Below are positions 41,500 to 49,871 of a stretch of DNA of 64,000 nt, in pieces; position 1 is the first letter of the stretch, and each line of letters starts with the position of its first letter. The notes beneath the pieces were generated by a model. That model saw only the letters and a list, made by a program, of their open reading frames with translations, did no database searches and was not told where the DNA came from. The stretch comes from Alphaproteobacteria bacterium (GTDB taxonomy: Bacteria > Myxococcota_A > UBA796 > GCA-2862545). The position numbers and the translations under genes are program-made. Where the stretch lies: NCBI GenBank assembly GCA_020632885.1, contig JACKEQ010000011.1, positions 62,001-126,000 on the forward strand, written 5' to 3'.

Positions 41500-43184
41500 C
41501 GGTGGAGCTCCCAGGTCCCACGGGGTCTGCCCCGCACCAGCACGGTACCGCTGCCGCCACGGGGTCGCAGCTCGCCGACGAGCCGGTAGAGGGAGCCCTC
41601 CACGTCGAGGGGCATCACCTCGCCCACGACGGGCTGCACGGCCCCGCGAACGGTGTCGTTCTCGTTGGTGGGCCCGAGCTGTGTGAAGAGCGTGCCCGTG
41701 ATCGAGCCGCCCTGGACGCGCAGATCGAGGGCAAGGGTGCGCCTGCCCATCGTGCCCGTCCAGCGCCCCGCGAAGGACGCGGGCTCCAGGTCGGCCGGAG
41801 GCTCCGGCGCGGGTGGGACGGGGGTGAGGGTGGCTGCGGGCTCGGGGGCCACCGCTGCCGGCTCCAGGGGCTCGGGGGGCACGGTCGGTGGCTCCGCCGG
41901 CGCCGGGACCTCCGGAACCGGAGGAGGCTCGGGCACCGGCCCGGCCGACGGCGCGGGGACCGGGGCCACCGCGGGAGGCCCGGAAACCGGAGGAGGCTCG
42001 GGTGGAGGCTCAGGGACCGGCGGGATGTCCGGAGGGCCGTCGGGCTCGGGAGCCACGGGTGCCGGAGGTGGAGCGGAGATCACTGCCGGAACGGGCGCCT
42101 CGACGGGCCCGGTGAGCTCCGTTGGAGTGGGCCAGACCGTCGCCACCACGGTGAGCGCGACGGCGGCGAGCGCCGTGCCTGCCGCGACGGAGGCCATCAC
42201 CGCGCAGCCCGTGGACCCGGCGAGCACGACGCGCGGCTCGAGCGGCGCCGTGGTGAGCCGCTGCTGGTCCACGAGCTCCTCGACGATGGTCCCGGTGTCG
42301 AGCTGCGGGGTCTGGACGTGGCTCTCGGCCCAGTCGCGGAGGTGGACGCGGGGGATGGCACCCTGCAGGAGCTCGCGGCATCGGCGCTCCACGTCGCGGG
42401 GACGCGGGCGGTCGGTGGGGTTCGCGCTCCGCATCTGCGCGCAGAGGTCCATCGCCTGACGCTTGATGGAGCCCGGCTGGAACGTGGGCCGCTCGGCGTG
42501 CGACATCATCCGCCTGCCGAGCAGGAGCTGCTCGATCATCACGCCGAGCGAGTAGACGTCGGTCACCTCGTTCTCGAGGCCATCGAAGCGCTCGGGCGCG
42601 ACGTAGCCGAGCGTGCCGGCGGCCGCGTCCATGCGGCTGTCGGCCTCCCGTTCGACGTTCGCCTTCGCGATGCCGAAGTCGAGCAGGCGCACCTCGCCGA
42701 GGGACGTGAGGTGGACGTTGTCGGGCTTCAGGTCGCGGTGCAGGAGGTGGAGGGGCTCGCCGGTCGGACCGGGCTTCGTCCACAGGGCATGGAGGACGCG
42801 CGCCAGCTCGCTCGCGATCTCGAGCGCGACGGTCACGGGGAAGGCGCCGTGGCGGTCGAAGAGCGCCGCGAGGCTCTCGCCCTCCACGAGGTCCATGACG
42901 ATGGCCCAGCGGTCGCCGATGCGGACGGGCGGCTCCACCTGGACCACGGCACGGTCGCGGATCAGCGCCGTGATGCGGGCCTCGTCCCGGAAGCGCGCGA
43001 CGGCAGCCGGGGACGCGTGCTCCTCGCGCAGGATCTTCAGGGCGACCCGCTTGTGGAAGCCCTCGTCGTCCGTGAGGGTCGCGAGCCACACGGTCCCGAA
43101 CCCGCCACGCCCGAGCTCGCCGTGGAGGCGCAGCCTGCGGGTGCGGGATGCGTCCGCGACCAGGGCCGGCCCGGTGGAGCTCAG
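41496..43184 (-). CDS. Transmembrane Ser/Thr protein kinase, probable CTG start
   Basis: 562 residues if the start is CTG 43184. The Hanks-type kinase domain is complete: Gly loop GELGRGGFGTVWLA (about 22-35), Lys50 (VALKIL), H149-R-D151-LKPDN and D169-F-G. One membrane helix (about 325-348) is followed by a long Pro-rich spacer (about 350-470) and a beta-rich extracytoplasmic domain (FAGRWTGTMGRRTLALDLRV). No ATG, GTG or TTG lies in frame between the upstream gene's end and the Gly loop. The CTG overlaps that gene's TGA (CTGA). An upstream GTG would overlap the preceding gene by about 90 bases. Confidence 0.88.
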   Translation of the reverse strand: MSSTGPALVADASRTRRLRLHGELGRGGFGTVWLATLTDDEGFHKRVALKILREEHASPAAVARFRDEARITALIRDRAVVQVEPPVRIGDRWAIVMDLVEGESLAALFDRHGAFPVTVALEIASELARVLHALWTKPGPTGEPLHLLHRDLKPDNVHLTSLGEVRLLDFGIAKANVEREADSRMDAAAGTLGYVAPERFDGLENEVTDVYSLGVMIEQLLLGRRMMSHAERPTFQPGSIKRQAMDLCAQMRSANPTDRPRPRDVERRCRELLQGAIPRVHLRDWAESHVQTPQLDTGTIVEELVDQQRLTTAPLEPRVVLAGSTGCAVMASVAAGTALAAVALTVVATVWPTPTELTGPVEAPVPAVISAPPPAPVAPEPDGPPDIPPVPEPPPEPPPVSGPPAVAPVPAPSAGPVPEPPPVPEVPAPAEPPTVPPEPLEPAAVAPEPAATLTPVPPAPEPPADLEPASFAGRWTGTMGRRTLALDLRVQGGSITGTLFTQLGPTNENDTVRGAVQPVVGEVMPLDVEGSLYRLVGELRPRGGSGTVLVRGRPRGTWELHR

Positions 43185-43630
43185 TCCACCCGCTCCCAGT
43201 CGATCGTGACGGGGGTTCCGTCCGCGTCGCCTTCGCAGGTGAGCGCGGCGCCATCGCGCGTGCACGCGAGGTCGAGGGGAGCCTCGGTGGCGATCGACAG
43301 GTCCCACCCGTCGTCGGTCTTCGTGCCCGTCACCTCCGGGAAGGTCGTGCCGCTCGCCACCTCGTCGAGGTTCCCGTTCTTGGTGACCGAGAGGTCGCGG
43401 CGGGCGACCCCGTCGCCCTGGCCATCGAGGAAGAGGACCATGTCCATGCCCACCTCGTAGTCGTAGGCACCGAGGCGGAACGTGTAGACGATCGGGGTCG
43501 CGTAGGTGGTTCCGTCGCGGGTGAGCTCCACGGCCTCCCATTCGCCAGCGACGGGGCTCCCGCAGGCCGTGGCCACGGTGAGCACCGTGAGCACCGGAAC
43601 GGCGGGGAGCAGCGCGCGGGTCGGGATCAC
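43181..43630 (-). CDS. Small lipoprotein
   Basis: 149 residues from GTG 43630 (GTGA overlap with the thioredoxin-like gene). Signal with lipobox VATACGS (Cys22), then a lipocalin-like, beta-rich sequence (GEWEAVELTRDGTTYATPIV, VASGTTFPEVTGTKTDDGW) with a Cys pair near the C-terminus (LACTRDGAALTCEG). No family was assigned. It lies between a redox lipoprotein and the kinase in a tightly coupled operon. Confidence 0.7.
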   Translation of the reverse strand: MIPTRALLPAVPVLTVLTVATACGSPVAGEWEAVELTRDGTTYATPIVYTFRLGAYDYEVGMDMVLFLDGQGDGVARRDLSVTKNGNLDEVASGTTFPEVTGTKTDDGWDLSIATEAPLDLACTRDGAALTCEGDADGTPVTIDWERVD

Positions 43631-44328
43631 GGCGATCCCAGCAGGCTGTCGACCTCGGGGAGCGGGTTCACCCCAGAGCCCGCGAAGGTGATGGTCATGT
43701 CGCGGTCCAGCACGACCTGGAACGGGATTCCGCCGTCGTAGACGCCCGCCAGATCGAGCTCTTCCAGGGTGGGGTTGCCGGGGTCGCGCGTGACCGGGAA
43801 CGTCAGGCGATACTGGTTGCGCCAGCCCTCGAGGAACGCCTGGTCGGGCTCGCCCGCGTTGCCGTCGATCATGAGGTGGATGGTGACGAATCCGTCGTCG
43901 CGCCGGGCCTGGTACTCCTCCTCGGCCGTCTGGGCGACCGTGCGGCAGGGCCCGCACCAGCCGGCTCCGAGGTCCAGCAGCACGACCATTCCGTAGAACT
44001 GGTGGAGGCTCACGGTCTGTCCGTCCGCGTCGATCAGCTGGATGTCCGGCATCTGCTGGCCGATGGCGAAGCCCGCATCGGACACGCTCGCGTTGGCGCT
44101 GAAGTCCGGCCAGACGCCGTCGGGCCACGACAGCCGGTCCAGGGGATCGGAGCCCCCCGGAGCGATCTCGCGGCCGTCCGGGATGCCGTCTCCGTCGGAG
44201 TCCGCCTCGCCGGGGTCGGTCCCGAACTCCTCCTCGTAGCGGTCGGGGATGCCGTCGCCGTCACGATCTGCGGGTACGGAGCCGCCAGAGCAGGCGGCGA
44301 GCATCAGGACGAGAGGAAGGGGCTTCAT
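43627..44328 (-). CDS. Thioredoxin-fold (TlpA/redoxin-type) lipoprotein with Ca-binding repeats
   Basis: 233 residues, ATG 44328 after GGAGAAG. Lipobox LAACSG gives lipidated Cys13. Two DxDGDGIPD calcium-binding units of the thrombospondin type-3 kind follow (about 20-52). The rest is a redoxin domain with W124-C-G-P-C128, the catalytic thioredoxin motif, and the cis-Pro loop GGIPFQVVLDRD. It probably reduces disulfides or peroxides at the envelope. It heads a four-gene coupled operon (redoxin, lipoprotein, Ser/Thr kinase, barrel). Confidence 0.85.
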   Translation of the reverse strand: MKPLPLVLMLAACSGGSVPADRDGDGIPDRYEEEFGTDPGEADSDGDGIPDGREIAPGGSDPLDRLSWPDGVWPDFSANASVSDAGFAIGQQMPDIQLIDADGQTVSLHQFYGMVVLLDLGAGWCGPCRTVAQTAEEEYQARRDDGFVTIHLMIDGNAGEPDQAFLEGWRNQYRLTFPVTRDPGNPTLEELDLAGVYDGGIPFQVVLDRDMTITFAGSGVNPLPEVDSLLGSP

Positions 44329-44349
44329 GGGGCTTCTCCGTGACGTGCG

Positions 44350-44355
44350 AGGATA
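44350..44355 (-). promoter_or_regulatory. Candidate -10 hexamer TATCCT before the redoxin/kinase operon
   Basis: On the minus strand TATCCT lies 21 bases before ATG 44328, with GGAGAAG between. The same hexamer occurs before the subtilase gene (19482-19487). Confidence 0.35.
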
Positions 44356-44381
44356 CCCCGGGAGGACGCCGCTGACCGCTC

Positions 44382-46274
44382 TCAGGGTGATGTCGGTCGG
44401 ATCGGTGCACCGGCACCTGGGACGATCCGCCACCAACCTACGCTGTCGTAGACGTAGAGCCCGCGGTCGTCCGTCTCGACGTCGACGTAGAGATCCGTCG
44501 GTTGTTGCAGACCCTCGACAGCGACCGTCCACGGGCTGTCGGGCTCGGGGACGACCGAGGAGTGCGTGACGATGGTCCCGTTGAGCATGTCGATGGCGAA
44601 CACGCGCCCCTCGAGCACGGCGTAGTCCTGCACGAGCCCGTCCATGTAGGGCGGAACGCAGCCCACGTCGGGGGTCTGGCCCTCGGGCACCAGGCACTGG
44701 GGGTCGTCGTACGCGTCCTGGGTGACCTCCACCCAGCTCCCCGGCGGGAAGCGCGGCGGGACCTGGAGGTGCACGGGCTCTCCGCCCCGCAGCCCCCAGC
44801 GCCCCTCCCCGGGCATGGGCACCTGGGAGCCCCGCTGGCGCCTGATGTCGTAGGAGCCGTTCGCGGTCTGCAGGAAGATCCGACCGTCCGGCAGCATCTC
44901 GAAGCGGTCCGCCTCCAGGTACAGCGACGGTGCGTTCAGGCCGGCGCCGTTCGTGAGGTTCTCGAAGGCGTAGCCGCCCACGATGGTGTTCGCGTCGGTG
45001 CCGTCGACCCGCAGGATGCGCATGGGCGGCCCGTACTGCCCGTCCACACCACCCTCGGGGCGCAGCAGGAACAGCAGGTCGCCCTCCGGCGTGCGGTCCA
45101 CCCACACGGGGTCGCGCACGTAGTCCACCACCCACGGCGTGGTCTCGTAGGCGTTCTGCCAATGGCCCGTCCAGGCGGCCTTCTCACCACGCCCTGGCAT
45201 GGGGACGGGCGCGGGCTCGGACCACCAGGCCACCGACTCCGGCGTGTTCGCGGTGTCGGCGATGTCGCGGACCGTACGCATGGACCCGCCGGAGGGGGTC
45301 TCGGTGCAGCGGAGGTCGCGGCCGGACCAGGGTCCGTCACCCGCGGCCGTGACCACCAGGAACACCCGCCGTCCCTGGCTGTCGAGCACCACCGCACCCA
45401 TGAAGCTCACGTCGAGGGTGCCCGCGTCGCCCGCCACGAGCGTGCGTCGGGCCCAGGTGAGCCCGCCGTCCTCGGTGTGGTGGAGGAAGCCGGGGACCTC
45501 GTTCTCGGACGCGATCCAGATCTCGTCGGCCCCGGGACCCACCTGCCAGGGCCAGCCCTGGATGCCCGTGGAGGTCCAGGTGACCCCGTGGTCGTCGCTC
45601 ACCTCGAAGGGCTGCCCGTCGAAGAGCATGCCGGACTCCCCGAACAGCTCGATCTCACGGGGGTTCTCGTAGGGCTGGAAGGTGAAGCGCTCCCAGGTGA
45701 CCCCCCCGTCGATGCTGTAGCTGCCCAGGCCGTCCGGACCGGGCACGAGCCCGCGCGACCCCCGGAACGTCCCGCCGTCGTTGGCCAGCACGCGGTACGT
45801 GCCGCCGTCGACCGTGCGCCACGTGGCGCCCGCGTCGTCGCTGTAGCGCACCCAGCCGTCCTCGAACCACGCCAGCCGACGATCGGCGGCCGCCCAGATC
45901 TCCGTCGCGCCGTCCACCACGCGTCCCGGTTGGTCCACGGGCCCGGCACCCACGCGCGAGCCGTCGGGGAGGATGGCGACCAGCCCGGGCGAGCCGGTGC
46001 CACCGCGGTAGAACAGCGTGTCGCCCGCGACCCACGGGCCCTCCATGAAGAGGCCCTGGATCCTGTCGAAGGTCGCACCGTCGTCCGTGCTCACCATCGC
46101 GGTGCCGCCCAGGCTCGGGTAGCCCCCGCCGTGGATGACGATGCGCCCGTCGGGCAGGCCCACCGGACGTCCGTGGCCGTAGCCGTCCACGCAGTCCACG
46201 AACACCGGGACGGGCGCCGGCTCCTCGGGCTCGGGGGCCGACTTGCACCCGACGAGCGCGACGAGGAGCGTCAT
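44382..46274 (-). CDS. Asp-box (BNR) repeat lipoprotein, sialidase-like propeller
   Basis: 630 residues from ATG 46274, overlapping the upstream stop (ATGA). Lipobox LVALVGC (Cys10). Five Asp-box motifs of the S-x-D-x-G-x-T-[WF] type recur: STDDGATF, SDDAGATW, SIDGGVTW, SDDHGVTW and TEDGGLTW, with the fold of a six-bladed sialidase or photosystem-assembly-like propeller. The arginine triad of true sialidases could not be identified, so catalysis is doubtful. Surface-exposed binding protein is the safer reading. Confidence 0.82.
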   Translation of the reverse strand: MTLLVALVGCKSAPEPEEPAPVPVFVDCVDGYGHGRPVGLPDGRIVIHGGGYPSLGGTAMVSTDDGATFDRIQGLFMEGPWVAGDTLFYRGGTGSPGLVAILPDGSRVGAGPVDQPGRVVDGATEIWAAADRRLAWFEDGWVRYSDDAGATWRTVDGGTYRVLANDGGTFRGSRGLVPGPDGLGSYSIDGGVTWERFTFQPYENPREIELFGESGMLFDGQPFEVSDDHGVTWTSTGIQGWPWQVGPGADEIWIASENEVPGFLHHTEDGGLTWARRTLVAGDAGTLDVSFMGAVVLDSQGRRVFLVVTAAGDGPWSGRDLRCTETPSGGSMRTVRDIADTANTPESVAWWSEPAPVPMPGRGEKAAWTGHWQNAYETTPWVVDYVRDPVWVDRTPEGDLLFLLRPEGGVDGQYGPPMRILRVDGTDANTIVGGYAFENLTNGAGLNAPSLYLEADRFEMLPDGRIFLQTANGSYDIRRQRGSQVPMPGEGRWGLRGGEPVHLQVPPRFPPGSWVEVTQDAYDDPQCLVPEGQTPDVGCVPPYMDGLVQDYAVLEGRVFAIDMLNGTIVTHSSVVPEPDSPWTVAVEGLQQPTDLYVDVETDDRGLYVYDSVGWWRIVPGAGAPIRPTSP

Positions 46275-46846
46275 TGCTCGACGCAGAGCAGCGGGGTCAC
46301 GGTGTCGCAGGGGTAGGTGCCGCCGTCGAGCCAGCCGGCGTCCGTGCGGGTCTGCGTCCAGCCCACGCGGCCGTCGCCGGAGCCGTTGGACGTCCAGCCC
46401 GAGCAGGTGTCGGGGAAGACCGTCCAGTCCTCCTTCAGGCCCGACCAGAAGTTGTAGGCGCTCGTGTCGAGGTCGGTGGGGAGCTCCTCGTTCGTGATCC
46501 CGTTGGCGTCCGTCGTGAACAGCAGCGTGCCGTCCGACAGGCCGTAGTCCGTGGCGGGATGGAGCACCCAGTCCGCCTGACCGGCGGTTCCACCCGCGCA
46601 GTCGGGGTCCGCGCAGGGGACCCGGTCCGGGCTGCCGAGCAGCGCCCGCCAGGACGAGGAGGGCGCGGGGTTGCCGGGGTCGTCGGCACACAGGGTGTCG
46701 GCTCCCGAGACGCCGCCGAGATCGGCGTCGTGCCCCTCGGCGAAGAAGAGGCGGAGGGGACCCTCCCAGGGCTCGTCGGTGGGCTCCTGGCCCTTGCAGG
46801 CGAGGACGAGGATGGCGACCAGCGCGGGGGAAGCGGTGCGGATCAA
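46271..46846 (-). CDS. DUF1554 (lectin-like) lipoprotein, TTG start
   Basis: 191 residues from TTG 46846, supported by a perfect GGAGGT seven bases upstream and a lipobox VLACKG (Cys17). DLGGVSGADTLCADDPGNP, SSWRALLGSPDRVPC and the cysteine-rich end CSGWTSNGSG...LLCVEQ match the DUF1554 pattern, a C-type-lectin-like or endostatin-like fold found in bacterial surface proteins. The next gene, the Asp-box lipoprotein, is coupled by an ATGA overlap, suggesting that the two act together at the surface. Confidence 0.8.
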   Translation of the reverse strand: MIRTASPALVAILVLACKGQEPTDEPWEGPLRLFFAEGHDADLGGVSGADTLCADDPGNPAPSSSWRALLGSPDRVPCADPDCAGGTAGQADWVLHPATDYGLSDGTLLFTTDANGITNEELPTDLDTSAYNFWSGLKEDWTVFPDTCSGWTSNGSGDGRVGWTQTRTDAGWLDGGTYPCDTVTPLLCVEQ

Positions 46847-46871
46847 GGTGGGGACCTCCTGTGCGTCGGAC

Positions 46872-46877
46872 ATCCTA
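46872..46877 (-). promoter_or_regulatory. Candidate -10 hexamer TAGGAT before the DUF1554 gene
   Basis: On the minus strand TAGGAT lies 25 bases before TTG 46846. The divergent aldo-keto reductase gene has TACAAC at 46915-46920, 19 bases before its ATG. Confidence 0.25.
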
Positions 46878-46939
46878 CCTGCCGCCGAGGCAGACGCGCA
46901 CGTCCCTCCTGGGCTACAACGCGGGACATCGGAGGGGAC

Positions 46940-47902
46940 ATGACCACAGCACGCCGCCGTCTCGGCACCACCGACGTCCAGATCGCACCCATCGGCCTCG
47001 GGTGCATGGGCATGTCCGACTTCTACGGCACGGCCGACGACGCCCGGAGCATCGCGCTGATCCACCACGCCCTGGACGTGGGGGCCAACTTCTTCGACAC
47101 CGCCGACATGTACGGTCCGTGGACCAACGAGCGCCTGGTCGGCGCTGCGCTGCGGGGACGTCGCGACGAGGCCGTGCTCGCCACGAAGTTCGGGGTCGTG
47201 CGGGACGCGAACGGCGGCTGGCTCGGCATGGACAGCAGCCCTGCCTACGTCCGGGCCGCTTGCGACGCGTCCCTCGAGCGCCTGGGGGTCGAGACCATCG
47301 ACCTGTACTACCAGCACCGGGTCGACCCCAAGACCCCCATCGAGGACACCGTGGGTGCGATGGCGGAGCTCGTGGCCGCCGGGAAGGTGCGCTATCTCGG
47401 GCTCTCCGAGGCCACTCCGGACCAGATCCGTCGCGCCCATGCGGTGCATCCGATCACGGCGCTGCAGACCGAGTACTCGCTCTGGTCGCGCGAGCCCGAG
47501 GAGGAGCTGCTCGCCACCTGCCGTGAGCTCGGCATCACCTTCGTCGCCTACTCGCCGCTCGGACGGGGCTTCCTCACCGGTGCCATCCGGTCGCCCGACG
47601 ACTTCGCGGACGACGACTTCCGCAAGCGGAGCCCGCGCTTCCAGGGCGAGAACTTCAGGAAGAACCTGGAGCTCGTGGACGCGGTGCGCGACATGGCCGC
47701 GGCGAGGGGCGTCACGCCGGCCCAGCTCGCGCTGGCGTGGCTCCTCCACCAGGGTGAGCACATCGTGACCATCCCCGGCACCACCAAGCAGTCCCGGTTC
47801 GACGAGAACCAGGGCGCGAACGACGTCCAGCTCACGGCCGACGAGCTGGCTGCCCTGTCGGCGGCCGTGCCGGTCGGAGCGGCGGCGGGCGGGCGGTACT
47901 GA
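46940..47902 (+). CDS. Aldo-keto reductase
   Basis: 320 residues, ATG 46940 after GGAGGGG. This is a complete (beta/alpha)8 NADPH-dependent oxidoreductase of the AKR superfamily: DTADMYG holds the catalytic Asp and Tyr, ATKFGV the Lys and YYQHRVDP the His. The C-terminal IPGTTKQSRFDENQGA binds the nucleotide phosphate. Closest to the AKR13-like, plant/bacterial perakine-reductase type. Its stop is coupled (TGATG) to a membrane protein gene. Confidence 0.93.
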   Translation: MTTARRRLGTTDVQIAPIGLGCMGMSDFYGTADDARSIALIHHALDVGANFFDTADMYGPWTNERLVGAALRGRRDEAVLATKFGVVRDANGGWLGMDSSPAYVRAACDASLERLGVETIDLYYQHRVDPKTPIEDTVGAMAELVAAGKVRYLGLSEATPDQIRRAHAVHPITALQTEYSLWSREPEEELLATCRELGITFVAYSPLGRGFLTGAIRSPDDFADDDFRKRSPRFQGENFRKNLELVDAVRDMAAARGVTPAQLALAWLLHQGEHIVTIPGTTKQSRFDENQGANDVQLTADELAALSAAVPVGAAAGGRY

Positions 47903-48522
47903 TGCCCCGCGCGCTCGTGGTCACGGTGGTCGCCGTGGGACTGCTCCTCGTCGCAGGGGGCGCCTGGCTCCTGATGCCTGGGCAGGCCCCGGCGCCGGAG
48001 ACCGAGGCACCTGTCCACCGGGAGGCCCCGCCCTCCGGCGGTCGCACGGTGACCCACCACGCCGAGGTCCCTGCGCAGCCGGAGCCTCCGACCGTGGCGG
48101 AGGCCCCACCCGCCGAGGAGCCCACGGGGCCGGAGGCCACGCTCCGGTCGCTCCAGGCGCTGTCGATGGACCGGGAGGTCGCGGCGCAGGACGAGCAGCG
48201 CGCCTTCCAGAAGCTCATGATCGAGGGCACGGGCTTGCTGAAGCAGCTCACCACCGAGCTCTCCGACCCTGCCGGGGCGGGCGATCCCGATGCGCTGTGG
48301 ACGCTCGCGCGCGCCGAGGTCGCGTTCGGCGACCTGCTCGCGCAGTCCGAGATGCCCGAGGGCCTGAACGAGGAGCAGACGTCCTCCTACACCGCGCAGA
48401 TCGAGAAGATGGTGCACAAGCGCTACGAGGCCGCGGAGGCCCTGCTCGACAAGATGGAGGCGGTGGCCCCCGACCGCAGCGCGGACGCCGAGCGCCTGCG
48501 GGGTGAGATCCAGGCCCGCTGA
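47902..48522 (+). CDS. Single-span membrane protein with helical domain
   Basis: 206 residues from ATG 47902. One N-terminal membrane helix (ALVVTVVAVGLLLVAGGAWLL), a Pro/Glu-rich linker (about 28-75), then a helical C-terminal domain (EVAAQDEQRAFQKLMIEG; SSYTAQIEKMVHKRYEAAEA). No family recognised. Coupled on both sides by one-base overlaps, so it forms an operon with the aldo-keto reductase and the next membrane protein. Confidence 0.7.
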   Translation: MPRALVVTVVAVGLLLVAGGAWLLMPGQAPAPETEAPVHREAPPSGGRTVTHHAEVPAQPEPPTVAEAPPAEEPTGPEATLRSLQALSMDREVAAQDEQRAFQKLMIEGTGLLKQLTTELSDPAGAGDPDALWTLARAEVAFGDLLAQSEMPEGLNEEQTSSYTAQIEKMVHKRYEAAEALLDKMEAVAPDRSADAERLRGEIQAR

Positions 48523-49247
48523 TGGAGAACCGCATCCCGACCGCACAGCTCCTCGGGTGGACGCTGCTCTGGGCGGTGGTGGTGACGGCCTCGTGGATGA
48601 CCTGGTCGGGCCCGTGGCGGTGGGCGTCGGAGATCTGGGTCGCGATGTTCGCGAGCGCGGACGTCTTCGGGCCCTTCCTGCTGGCCGGGGCCTTCCCCTG
48701 GCTCGCCGGGGCAGGGGTGCTCCAGGTCGTGCACCACCGGCTCGGGAGCCCTGTCCACGCGGGCGGTTCGGGGTTCCTGGACGGCCTCGAGGACCGCAAG
48801 CCCGAGCTGGTGGCGGCCATGCTCGTCTGCATGGCCGTGGTGCTCGGGGCGCGCGGGGTGCTGGCGGGGGCTTCGGTTCGGGTGACCGCGGAGACCGTCG
48901 GCGATGCCCCGCTCCACGTGGAGGTGCCCACGGCCGGGCTGGTGCTCGATGCCGGGCTCGTGATCGACGACGACGCGGTGGTGCCCTGGGTGGTGGACGG
49001 GCGCGTGGTGGCCGCGGTGTGGCTTCCCGATCGGCCCCTTCCGGACGTGGCTCCCGGGATGCGGGCGGTCTGGGGGGCCCCCGGTGTCGCGCTCTCGACC
49101 TGGGAGGAGCGCGGGCTGCAGGTGAGCCCGTCCATCCCGGCCCTCGACCTCACCGACAGTCCCGGGAAGAGCCTGGGTGTCGGCGGGATCCTCGGTGTGA
49201 TGGCGCTGGTCGCGGCCTGTGTGGGGTGGGTGCGTCGCAGGCTCTGA
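48522..49247 (+). CDS. Multi-span membrane protein of unknown function
   Basis: 241 residues, ATG 48522. Hydrophobic segments at about 10-27, 48-68, 95-112 and 215-236, with an extracytoplasmic, beta-like domain between the third and fourth (VRVTAETVGDAPLHVEV; GVALSTWEERGLQVSPSI). The terminal WVRRRL favours the C-terminus inside. No family recognised. Confidence 0.7.
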   Translation: MENRIPTAQLLGWTLLWAVVVTASWMTWSGPWRWASEIWVAMFASADVFGPFLLAGAFPWLAGAGVLQVVHHRLGSPVHAGGSGFLDGLEDRKPELVAAMLVCMAVVLGARGVLAGASVRVTAETVGDAPLHVEVPTAGLVLDAGLVIDDDAVVPWVVDGRVVAAVWLPDRPLPDVAPGMRAVWGAPGVALSTWEERGLQVSPSIPALDLTDSPGKSLGVGGILGVMALVAACVGWVRRRL

Positions 49248-49314
49248 CGCACCTGATCACCTTTGCATGGCATGGCTTTCCTGCCAGGCGATCGTGAGCC
49301 TCCATCGGCGGTGA

Positions 49315-49518
49315 GTGGATACCCTGGTGGAGGGGGATGACTTGGGGGAGCTCGACGGAGGCGAGCTGGTGGCGCGGATGTTGGCACAATGTGGGGGGTT
49401 CGTGGATGCGCAGGGTATCCCTGGCGCGGGCGCCACGTTCACCGTTCGGCTGGATGGAGCGGAGGCCCCTGATGACCTGCAAGCTGCACGTGCTGATCGT
49501 CGACGACTTCCCACCTGA
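49315..49518 (+). pseudogene. Remnant of a histidine-kinase ATPase domain
   Basis: The 67-codon frame contains ELVARMLAQCGGFVDAQGIP-GAGATFTVRL, the end of a HATPase_c domain (corresponding to the LVRAMGGDITVSSIKGEGSTFTVSL segment of the kinase at 28303). All upstream parts of a kinase are missing, and the preceding DNA belongs to another gene. It overlaps the start of the receiver-domain gene by 47 bases. It is probably the decayed partner kinase of that receiver. Confidence 0.6.
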
Positions 49519-49858
49519 TGCGGAGTGGGCCCAGCTCGTGATCGAGGAGGCCGGGGTGGCGAGCTGCTCGTCGGTCTCCTCGGCCGAGGCGGCGATCGAA
49601 TACCTCGCGTCGGGTCCGCAACCGGACGTCGTGCTGCTCGACATGAACATGCCCGGGATGTCCGGGCTGGACCTCGTGAGGCGCATCTCGAGCAGCACGG
49701 GAGCGGGCGACACCCTGTTCTTCATCCTGTCTTCCTCCGAGCGGGAGTGGGAGCGCGGGGCTTTCGCGGATCACCCGTGCGTGCAGGGCTTCATCCGCAA
49801 GCCCCTGCGGGATGTGGACGTGGCGCGGGTCGTGCAGTCCCTGCCACGGCCTCTGTGA
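49472..49858 (+). CDS. Single-domain response regulator (receiver only)
   Basis: 128 residues, ATG 49472. It has a full receiver fold: acidic pair at VLIVDDFPPD, phospho-acceptor Asp in VVLLDMNMPGMSG, Ser/Thr in ILSSSE and Lys in FIRKPL. There is no output domain, so it works through protein contacts like CheY-type or myxobacterial relay receivers. It follows a truncated kinase fragment, suggesting loss of its original partner. Confidence 0.9.
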   Translation: MTCKLHVLIVDDFPPDAEWAQLVIEEAGVASCSSVSSAEAAIEYLASGPQPDVVLLDMNMPGMSGLDLVRRISSSTGAGDTLFFILSSSEREWERGAFADHPCVQGFIRKPLRDVDVARVVQSLPRPL

Positions 49859-49871
49859 GCGCCGGACACCG

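Noticed and set aside
44382..46274. Active sialidase
   Set aside because: Asp-box motifs are clear but the catalytic Arg triad and Tyr/Glu pair could not be found.
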